NCBI GenBank assembly: GCA_022562295.1
Contig: JADFPO010000025.1
Location: 1-39,043, forward strand
Source of the DNA: Gemmatimonadota bacterium
GTDB lineage: Bacteria; Gemmatimonadota; Gemmatimonadetes; Gemmatimonadales; GWC2-71-9
Reading direction: 5' to 3'
Length of the DNA: 39,043 nucleotides
Every line of letters begins with the position of its first letter. The stretch's first letter is position 1. The position numbers were made by a program, and so were the translations under genes. Of the stretch, positions 33,382-39,043 are shown one piece after another. The notes below the pieces were generated by a model, which worked only from the letters and a program-made list of their open reading frames with translations, was not told where the DNA came from and made no database searches.

Positions 33382-34053
33382 ATGATAAAGTTCAGAAACC
33401 TAGAGAAGTTCTATGAGTCCGGCGCCGGCCGGACGTATGTGCTGCGCCAAATTAATATTGAGATCCGAGAGGGTGAGTTCGTGACCATCATGGGCCCATC
33501 CGGGGCAGGCAAGACTACCCTGCTGAGCATCATCGGGATGCTGGATGGTGCATGGAACGGCGAGTACTGGCTGTACGACAACCCCGTGCACGAGCTGAAA
33601 ACCAAGCACCGCAACGAGCTCCACAAGCAATACATCGGTTTCGTATTCCAGCAGTACCACCTGCTCGACAACCTGACGGTGTACGAGAATCTGGATATCC
33701 CGCTCTCGTACCGCAACGTAAAACGCTCGGAGAGGGCGGCCATCGTGGCTGACTCGTTGGACCGCTTTCACATCGTCGGAAAAAAGGATCTCTATCCCAG
33801 CCAGTTGTCGGGCGGCCAGCAGCAATTGGTGGCAGTCGCCCGATCGGTGATCGCCGACCCAAAGCTGATCCTCGCCGACGAGCCCACGGGGAACCTGCAC
33901 ACCAGCCAGGGCCGCGAAATCATGGAGCTGTTCAAGAGGTTGAACTCGGAGGGAACGACCATCGTTCAGGTGACGCACTCCGAGGCCAATGCTGCCTACA
34001 GCGATCGGATCATCGAACTCCTGGACGGCTGGGTCGTAGATAAACAGCAATAG
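33382..34053 (+). CDS. Second ABC transporter ATPase, MacB/LolD type, variant D-loop
   Basis: A 223-residue ATP-binding subunit. Walker [10 protein letters not shown] (residues 38-46), Q-loop FVFQQYHLL, signature [14 protein letters not shown], Walker [11 protein letters not shown]-loop VTHSEAN. Two departures from the first ATPase are seen: Leu replaces the Arg after the signature (QQQL for QQQR), and the D-loop reads GNLHTSQG, with His in place of the usual Asp. The catalytic Glu and His remain, so it may still hydrolyse ATP, perhaps asymmetrically. No clear ribosome site precedes ATG 33382. It could pair with a separate permease or form a heterodimer with the first ATPase. A small lipoprotein gene follows by 16 bases. 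Confidence 0.9.
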   Translation: MIKFRNLEKFYESGAGRTYVLRQINIEIREGEFVTIMGPSGAGKTTLLSIIGMLDGAWNGEYWLYDNPVHELKTKHRNELHKQYIGFVFQQYHLLDNLTVYENLDIPLSYRNVKRSERAAIVADSLDRFHIVGKKDLYPSQLSGGQQQLVAVARSVIADPKLILADEPTGNLHTSQGREIMELFKRLNSEGTTIVQVTHSEANAAYSDRIIELLDGWVVDKQQ

Positions 34054-34069
34054 GCACCACAGCCCTGCC

Positions 34070-34477
34070 ATGAACCGCTCCGTACTCACCGCTCTGTTGC
34101 TCGCGGCCTCGACCGCCGCCACCGCCTGTACGACCGGCAGCGCAATCGAAGGCGGCGGTCCCGCCCCCGCCCCCAGGCGATCCACCGTCATCACCGCCGA
34201 AGAGATCGCCACGAGCCAAACCGCAACGGCGTTCGAGGCGGTTCGGGAGCTTCGCCCGCATTGGCTACAGGCGCGCGGGCCGGACCTGATCACGGTGGGT
34301 GGGCGGCTCGGCGCACAGGTCGCCATCGACGACGTGATACGCGGCCAGCTCGACGAATTGAGAGCGGTACACGTCGGAAACATCCAGGAGATCCGCTTTA
34401 TCCGCGCCTCCGACGCGACGACCCGCTGGGGCGCCGGCGTGCAGGGCGGCGTGATCGAGATCATCACGAAGCGGTAG
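34070..34477 (+). CDS. Small lipoprotein resembling an isolated TonB-receptor plug domain
   Basis: A 135-residue protein with a lipoprotein-type signal (MNRSVLTALLLAASTAATAC, lipid Cys at about residue 20). The mature part follows the plug-domain pattern of TonB-dependent receptors: VITAEEIATSQTATAFEAVRELRPHWL, then a VAIDDVIRGQLDELRAVHVGNIQEIRFI strand corresponding to the usual VFIDGV segment, and DATTRWGAGVQGGVIEIITKR corresponding to the A..YG....GGVI.I.TK end of plugs. No barrel follows; TAG comes right after ITKR. It may gate, sense or scaffold at the outer membrane. It is encoded 16 bases after the second ATPase, so probably cotranscribed. Function unknown. Confidence 0.75.
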   Translation: MNRSVLTALLLAASTAATACTTGSAIEGGGPAPAPRRSTVITAEEIATSQTATAFEAVRELRPHWLQARGPDLITVGGRLGAQVAIDDVIRGQLDELRAVHVGNIQEIRFIRASDATTRWGAGVQGGVIEIITKR

Positions 34478-34506
34478 GGCGGGCGGATGGGCAGATGGGC
34501 AGACGA
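34478..34506. repeat. Short GGGCAG-type array
   Basis: Four imperfect units (GGGCGGGC, GGATGGGC, AGATGGGC) directly follow the lipoprotein stop codon, the same placement as at 5719, 7495 and 25671. Confidence 0.6.
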
Positions 34507-34987
34507 GCGGAACGGCGTTGGTTCACGTTGTTGAAACCTCTCCGGTGGTGAACGGCACAACCCTCAAACGATCGGCGGCAATCCGCTTTTTTTGCGTCAT
34601 CCGCGTTACCATATCCCGGCCGGCAGCCCTGAGAAGGGCGCGGCGTCAGCGAAGGGGAGAGAGCCCTTGGTTCACCGCGGATGGGGCAGATCGTCGCGGA
34701 CCTCCGGCCCCCCTCAATTTTCTTTGTGATATGGTGTGAGTCTGCAACGGCACCATGTTGAAGCCGCGGATGAGATCACAGAGGAGCCTGGGAGCCGAGG
34801 GAAAAGAACAGCGTCTACCCCAAAATCCTCGGGCGAAACAAAAAAACGGAAGCTGAAGAGATCGTCATCCTCCACTGTTCCGAAGTTGAGACGCATCGTC
34901 CCAGAAGCGGGCAAGTCGTGCCGCAACGCGGTGTCGAAAGAAATCACAACCTCTTGTAATACATTAAGTTACGGGGTGCTCACCATG
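34507..34987. other. Intergenic region before the sigma-54 regulator gene
   Basis: No convincing gene. REP-like words ATCCGCGTTACC (about 34598) and CACCGCGGATGG (about 34676) resemble the element at 9079. ATGGTG (34731-34736) and CACCAT (34751-34756) form a small inverted repeat. A lysine/serine-rich open frame from 34736 to 35005 exists but runs through the sigma-54 promoter and lacks a ribosome site; I do not call it. Confidence 0.45.
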
Positions 34988-35003
34988 AGGCACGTCGGTT
35001 GCT
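34988..35003 (+). promoter_or_regulatory. Sigma-54 (-24/-12) promoter of the regulator-kinase operon
   Basis: AGGCACG-TCGG-TTGCT matches the sigma-54 consensus TGGCACG-N4-TTGCW at 11 of 12 specified positions, with GG and GC exactly 12 bases apart. The expected start is near 35013, upstream of either proposed start codon of the response regulator gene. Since that gene encodes a sigma-54 activator, positive autoregulation is likely. Confidence 0.72.
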
Positions 35004-35134
35004 AGTGTGGGTGTGGACTCGGGCCCTCGCGGTTGCTGCGAGACCGCCACAGGCGATATATCTGGCTTGGATTTGACAACGCGAGCGTACGTGAGCAAAA
35101 GAACGACACCGGACACTGGGAACCGGCACCTCAA

Positions 35135-36514
35135 GTGCTAGGAAACTCTCACCGACCCAGGATTCTGATCGCCGACGATCAGCGGGACGTCCTCGAGGCA
35201 ATCCGACTGCTACTCAAGGGTGAGGGCATCGAAGCCGACACCGTGACATCCCCGACCGCAGCCGTCGAGTCCATCGCGTCGAGTGAGTACGCCCTTGTGC
35301 TGATCGACATGAATTACACTCGCGACACGACGTCGGGGCAGGAGGGTCTCGACCTGCTCGCGAAGATCCGCACGTTGGACGGCACGTTGCCCGTCGTCGT
35401 CATGACGGCGTGGGGAAGCGTCGAGGGCGCCGTGGAGGCCATGCGCCGCGGTGCGAAGGACTACATCGAGAAGCCGTGGGAAGACGGTCGCATGCTGGCC
35501 ACTGTCCGCACCCAGCTCGAGTTGGGGCAAGCATTGCGACGGAGCCAGCGCCTCGAGGACGAGAATCGCCGACTGCGGCGCGACGGGCTGCCCGTTCTCA
35601 TCGCCGAAGCGAGTGCGATGCAGCCGGTGTTGCAGCTGATGGAACGCATCGCCCCATCGGACGCCAATGTGCTCATCGTCGGCGAGCACGGCACGGGAAA
35701 AGAAGTCGTCGCACGGTGGCTGCACGCGGCCTCAGAGCGCTCGGAGAACGCGTTGGTGACCGTCAACGCGGCCGGATTGTCGGAAGGAATCTTCGAGAGC
35801 GAGGTGTTCGGTCACGTGCGGGGAGCCTTTACCGACGCCAAGACCGATCGCGTGGGCTGCTTCGAGCTGGCCGACGGTGGCACGTTGTTCATGGACGAGA
35901 TCGCCAACGTCGGTTTGAAGGAGCAGGCCAAGCTGCTGCGCGTGATCGAGACTGGCGAGTTGCAGCGAGTCGGCTCGTCGAAAATGCGCCGCGTCGACGT
36001 GCGGATCTTTACGGCCACCAACGCGGACGTTCAAAAGGAAATCGACGACGGAAACTTCCGCGAGGATCTGCTGTATCGTCTGAATACGGTGGAGATCAGT
36101 CTCCCGCCCCTGCGGGACCGCCGAGAGGACATTCCGGCGCTGGCAGCACACTATCTGGGAGAGCTGAACAATCGATATCGCAGGAAGTACGAGTTCGACG
36201 CATCGGCGATGAAGGCCCTCAGGACGCATTCATGGCCGGGCAACGTGCGCGAACTTGCCCACGTGGTGGAGCGATCGATCCTCATGGCCCAGGGCCCTGC
36301 CATCACCGCCGCGGACCTAGGGCTACGCGAACGCTCGGAGGGCGGATCCCGCCTCGAGAACATGACGATCGACGAGGCAGAGCGGCATCTGATTCAAAAA
36401 GCGCTGGACCGGTGCGGCGGCAACGTGAGCGAAGCGGCCGACGCCTTGGGCTTGAGCCGCAGCGCTCTGTACCGACGCTTACAGCGGCACGGTATCCATG
36501 ACGTCGGAGCCTGA
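35135..36514 (+). CDS. NtrC-family sigma-54-dependent response regulator
   Basis: A three-domain activator of 459 residues from GTG 35135 (493 from TTG 35033; the extra leader has no homology, and neither has a good ribosome site). Receiver domain: ILIADDQ and the phospho-acceptor Asp58 in LVLIDMNY, with the conserved KPW. AAA+ domain: Walker A GEHGTGKE, the sigma-54 contact loop GAFTDA (residues 230-235; the usual form is GAFTGA), Walker B GGTLFMDEI, and RLNTVEISLPPLRDRREDIPAL. C-terminal Fis-type helix-turn-helix: GGNVSEAADALGLSRSALYRRLQRHGI. It is phosphorylated by a partner kinase and opens sigma-54 promoters. Its gene overlaps the kinase gene by 17 bases. Candidate targets are the promoters at 30875 and 34988. 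Confidence 0.93.
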   Translation: MLGNSHRPRILIADDQRDVLEAIRLLLKGEGIEADTVTSPTAAVESIASSEYALVLIDMNYTRDTTSGQEGLDLLAKIRTLDGTLPVVVMTAWGSVEGAVEAMRRGAKDYIEKPWEDGRMLATVRTQLELGQALRRSQRLEDENRRLRRDGLPVLIAEASAMQPVLQLMERIAPSDANVLIVGEHGTGKEVVARWLHAASERSENALVTVNAAGLSEGIFESEVFGHVRGAFTDAKTDRVGCFELADGGTLFMDEIANVGLKEQAKLLRVIETGELQRVGSSKMRRVDVRIFTATNADVQKEIDDGNFREDLLYRLNTVEISLPPLRDRREDIPALAAHYLGELNNRYRRKYEFDASAMKALRTHSWPGNVRELAHVVERSILMAQGPAITAADLGLRERSEGGSRLENMTIDEAERHLIQKALDRCGGNVSEAADALGLSRSALYRRLQRHGIHDVGA

Positions 36515-37844
36515 GAGAAAGAGAAAACCCCTCAGTCACGACGTGAGACTCTTTCTCATGGCGCTCGCGGCGGGCCTGCCGGCCGTGGTGGTGGCCATGG
36601 TGCTGCTGTGGACGGGCCAATGGTCGGCCCGGGTCCAGTGGACTCTCTCCGTTTTCATGGTTTCGTCATGGCTGGGGTTCGCCCTCGTGCTTCGAGCGCA
36701 GGTGGTCCGGCCGCTCCAGACGATCTCGAACATGCTGGGAGCCCTGCAAGAGGGTGACTACTCCATCCGCGCGCGACAGTATCGCGATGATGACGCGCTC
36801 GGTCTCGCCATGCTCGAAGTCAACACGTTGGGAGAGACACTCCATCGCCAACGCCTCGACGCGCTCGAAGCAACAGCGCTCCTCTCCAAAGTCATGGAAG
36901 AGATCGACGTCGCGGCGTTCACGTTCGACGGCAGTGCCACGCTCAGACTCGTCAACCGGGGCGGCGAGCGCCTCTTGGGAAGGCGATCGGCCGATTTGAT
37001 CGGAAAGACCGCAGAGGAGCTGGATCTAGCGCAGTGTTTGGAAGGCGAAACCCCCCGCCTGATGGACCACGCCTTCACGGGCCTCGGCGGCAGATGGGAA
37101 CTGCGCCGCAGCGTGTTCCGGGAGAGCGGGCTGCCCCACCAACTCGTCGTGCTGTCCGACCTGACTCGCGCCCTGCGCCACGAGGAGCGTCAGGCATGGC
37201 AGCGTTTGGTACAGGTGCTGCGCCACGAGATCAACAATTCGCTGGCGCCGATCCAGTCCTTGGCCGGGACGATGCGGCGTATCCTCACACGCAACCCGCG
37301 TCCACCGGATTGGGAAAAAGACCTCGGACAGGGTCTGTCCATCATCACGGAACGATCCGGAGCGCTGAGTCGATTCATGGCGTCGTACGCCAAGCTCACC
37401 CATCTGCCCAAGCCCCGACTCGGCCAACTCGATGTCGCCACTTGGGTCAACAGGGTGGCGCGGTTGGAGACACGCATCCCCGTCGCGGTTCTCCACGGAC
37501 CCGAGCTGACCATTGCCGCCGACGGCGATCAGCTCGACCAACTGCTCATCAACCTCGTACGCAACGCGGCGGACGCCGCGCTGGAAACCGGTGGTGGCGT
37601 CCGCGTCGGCTGGGCGGCGGGCCGCGGGGCAGACGGCTACGTCGAGATCTGGGTGCAGGACGACGGTCCGGGGCTCTCCAATACCGACAACCTCTTCGTG
37701 CCCTTCTTTACCACCAAGCCCCAGGGATCGGGGATTGGCCTCGTGTTGAGCCGTCAGATCGCGGAGGCCCATGGGGGCAACCTCATGCTGGTAAACCGTG
37801 AGTCCGCAAGTGGTTGCGAGGCCCGTCTCAGGCTCCCGGTGTGA
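36498..37844 (+). CDS. NtrB/NtrY-like sensor histidine kinase
   Basis: A 448-residue inner-membrane kinase. Two transmembrane helices (about residues 15-40 and 46-70) are separated by only a few residues, so there is almost no periplasmic sensor and the signal must be sensed in the membrane or cytoplasm. A HAMP-like segment (VVRPLQTISNMLGALQEGDYSIRAR), a PAS-like domain (about 125-215) and the NtrB-type phospho-acceptor motif VLRHEINNSLAPIQSLAG (His243) follow. The ATPase domain has the N-box LLINLVRNAADAA, DDGPGLS, FVPFFTTK and GSGIGLVLSRQIAEAHGG. It should phosphorylate the regulator encoded immediately upstream, with which it overlaps by 17 bases. Confidence 0.93.
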   Translation: MTSEPERKRKPLSHDVRLFLMALAAGLPAVVVAMVLLWTGQWSARVQWTLSVFMVSSWLGFALVLRAQVVRPLQTISNMLGALQEGDYSIRARQYRDDDALGLAMLEVNTLGETLHRQRLDALEATALLSKVMEEIDVAAFTFDGSATLRLVNRGGERLLGRRSADLIGKTAEELDLAQCLEGETPRLMDHAFTGLGGRWELRRSVFRESGLPHQLVVLSDLTRALRHEERQAWQRLVQVLRHEINNSLAPIQSLAGTMRRILTRNPRPPDWEKDLGQGLSIITERSGALSRFMASYAKLTHLPKPRLGQLDVATWVNRVARLETRIPVAVLHGPELTIAADGDQLDQLLINLVRNAADAALETGGGVRVGWAAGRGADGYVEIWVQDDGPGLSNTDNLFVPFFTTKPQGSGIGLVLSRQIAEAHGGNLMLVNRESASGCEARLRLPV

Positions 37845-38020
37845 TTGCTTTTCTTCTCACGCGACGGGGCGGCTAACTCCGTGCCGGGCAAGCAGTTATC
37901 TTACAGGGGTAACCTCGGCGCAGTTGCCGGGCTAGCGGATCGTTTGGTGACTTCCATCACGGCACGAAGGGTGAGCCAGCTCAATATTCGATGCGACAAA
38001 GAGGGCGGCCTAGGATGCAG
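37845..38020. other. Spacer between the kinase and pilin genes
   Basis: 176 bases without a gene. No clear terminator hairpin with a T-run after the kinase, and no promoter I can place for the pilin operon. Confidence 0.35.
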
Positions 38021-38476
38021 ATGAGCCGAATCGCGAGGATCGGCGGTTACACGCTGATCGAGATGGTGCTGGTCATCGCCATCGCCGGTATCTTGATGGG
38101 TTTCGGCGTGGTGCGGCTTGCTCCCGCGCTCGAGCATGCCAACGTGCGCGCGGCGGCCAACGTGGTGGCAGGAGATCTGCAGTATGCTCAGATGTTGGCC
38201 GTCAGGTATCGCAGACCCATCGCGGTGATCGTGGCGAGTTCGACAAAGCAATATTTGATTCGGGACCGAGACGACGCTACCAACGTGTACCGCACTCGTC
38301 TGCTCGGACCCGATTCGGATTTCGGGCTGGACTTAGTTGAATCCACGCCAACGTCAGTGGAGCTGTTTCCTAACGGCGTGAACCGCGAGACGATAATCTT
38401 TACGTTGGGGCTTCACGGGTTCGAGCGCAAGGTGCGCATGACGCGCGCGGGGCAGATTCGGATCCTCACGCCGTGA
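38021..38476 (+). CDS. GspH/FimT-type minor pseudopilin
   Basis: A 151-residue type IV pilin-like protein. Prepilin peptidase site: basic leader MSRIARIGG, then YTLIEMVLVIAIAGILMGFGV with Glu at position +5 and the hydrophobic helix. The remainder has the GspH/FimT pattern AAANVVAGDLQYAQMLAVRYRRPIAVIV and a C-terminal beta-sheet region. Minor pseudopilins prime assembly of type IV pili or type II secretion filaments. ATG 38021 is preferred (AGGA 5 bases upstream, 9-residue leader); ATG 38015 and 37991 are in frame. The next gene overlaps its stop by 4 bases. Confidence 0.87.
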   Translation: MSRIARIGGYTLIEMVLVIAIAGILMGFGVVRLAPALEHANVRAAANVVAGDLQYAQMLAVRYRRPIAVIVASSTKQYLIRDRDDATNVYRTRLLGPDSDFGLDLVESTPTSVELFPNGVNRETIIFTLGLHGFERKVRMTRAGQIRILTP

Positions 38477-38871
38477 ATTGGGATATCACCGTGAATCGCA
38501 ATGGGTTTTCGCTATTAGAGGTCATGGTTGCGCTCACCATCATGAGCGTGGTGCTCCTTGCGCTCGGAGGGCTCATGTTTCAAGTGGCGCAGCAGAGCCG
38601 ATCCTCGGCGGCTACAACCTACCGAACGGCAGCGGTGCAGAAAGTAGCCGCCCACATGCGATCCTTGCCCTGGGACAGTATCGACGGGGCGAGTGGATGC
38701 ACCGCCGATTCAAGCGGATTGATGGGCTACAACCGATGTATTTCAGTGACGACTGCTGGCGCCAAAACGAAACAGATCACCGTGGTAATCTCCCCTACGG
38801 GCCTTTTCACTGCATTGCCCGAAACGCTGCTGGTGGTTCGCTTCAAATCACGCCCGGTTTCCCCGTTCTGA
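38473..38871 (+). CDS. PilV-like type IV pilus minor pilin
   Basis: A 132-residue prepilin. The start is GTG 38473 in the GTGA overlap with the previous stop. Leader MNWDITVNRNG, cleavage before FSLLEVMVALTIMSVVLLALGG (Glu at +5). The PilV-type body includes AAVQKVAAHMRSLPWDSIDG, two Cys (GCTADSSGLMGYNRC) that may form a disulphide, and a C-terminal strand region. Minor pilins of this type join FimT, PilW and PilX in initiating pilus assembly. Tight packing with both neighbours indicates one operon. Confidence 0.85.
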   Translation: MNWDITVNRNGFSLLEVMVALTIMSVVLLALGGLMFQVAQQSRSSAATTYRTAAVQKVAAHMRSLPWDSIDGASGCTADSSGLMGYNRCISVTTAGAKTKQITVVISPTGLFTALPETLLVVRFKSRPVSPF

Positions 38872-39043
38872 TGAAACGCAACTCGAAGGGTTTCACACTG
38901 ATCGAGCTCCTGATCGCGGCGACCGTGACGGGGATCATGGGCGTGGCGTTGACGCAGATGCTGATCCACAACTCGCGGTTTGTGGCGCAGACCGAAGCGA
39001 ACATGAACGCCCGCCAGGTTGCCCGCGCCGCGATGAACGTGAT
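38871..39043 (+). CDS. PilW-like type IV pilus assembly protein, N-terminal part
   Basis: ATG 38871 overlaps the previous stop by one base (TGATG). The frame is open to the window end. The 57 visible residues begin MKRNSKG and continue with the prepilin helix FTLIELLIAATVTGIMGVAL (cleavage after Gly7, Glu at +5). NARQVARAAMNV follows, which is typical of PilW/PulJ-type minor pilins. The third gene in the FimT-PilV order supports the PilW assignment. The C-terminal part lies outside the window. Confidence 0.8.
   Translation, partial: MKRNSKGFTLIELLIAATVTGIMGVALTQMLIHNSRFVAQTEANMNARQVARAAMNV

Noticed and set aside
34731-34756. ATGGTG / CACCAT inverted repeat as an enhancer for the regulator's own promoter
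   Set aside because: Arms of only 6 bases, unlike the palindrome at 30762, and about 270 bases from the predicted start.
34736-35005. Lysine/serine-rich open frame of 89 codons before the response regulator gene
   Set aside because: No ribosome site, no family resemblance, and its end overlaps the near-consensus sigma-54 promoter.

Overview
The window reads as high-GC, standard-code bacterial DNA from a didermic bacterium, most likely Gemmatimonadota or a close FCB-group relative. This rests on gene content, not on a marker gene: a SusC/SusD pair, an Asp-box (BNR) surface protein, a CBM9/DUF5916 outer-membrane protein, secreted S9 and S41 peptidases, DUF3179 and DUF4342 proteins, and an NtrC-type two-component system. 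I see no rRNA, tRNA, CRISPR array, insertion sequence or prophage gene. Gene density is high, but intergenic regions are unusually rich in short G-rich tandem repeats and small inverted repeats.

Layout. 1-925: C-terminal part of an S41 processing peptidase. 1240-7494 (+): a catabolic cluster with a CoA-acylating (methyl)malonate-semialdehyde dehydrogenase, a class III aminotransferase, a 49-residue one-helix protein, a PutP-like sodium:solute symporter and a Tat-exported YtcJ-type amidohydrolase. 7561-9625 (-): a YtoQ nucleoside-deoxyribosyltransferase-like protein, an ABC/AAA-type ATPase and dUTPase. 9878-12718 (+): a secreted prolyl-oligopeptidase-family enzyme with an acidic insertion. 12874-13450 (-): a Phd/VapC toxin-antitoxin pair with a readable promoter and operator. 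13762-16657: a DUF4342 protein, an FMN reductase, an unrecognised zinc-ribbon protein and a MarR regulator. 16927-19869 (+): a large BNR-repeat protein. 19933-24350 (-): an operon of lipoprotein, D-aminoacylase-like enzyme and DUF5916 outer-membrane protein. 24496-25662 (+): a DUF3179 lipoprotein. 26047-30463 (-): a SusC/SusD operon ending in a strong intrinsic terminator.

30948-37844 (+) is the most interesting region. It holds a HlyD/MacA-like adaptor, two MacB/LolD-type ATPases, a small lipoprotein that looks like an isolated TonB-receptor plug domain, then a sigma-54 response regulator and its histidine kinase. A sigma-54 (-24/-12) promoter candidate with a 14-bp-arm palindrome at an enhancer-like distance precedes the adaptor gene. 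A near-consensus sigma-54 promoter precedes the regulator gene. Together these suggest a self-contained, autoregulated, envelope-responsive export module. No membrane permease for the ATPases is encoded here, and repeat-rich DNA and a terminator lie between the two ATPase genes.

38021-39043 (+): the start of a type IV pilus minor pilin operon (GspH/FimT, PilV and PilW-like), truncated by the window end. Calls come from reading motifs by eye; no database search was possible.
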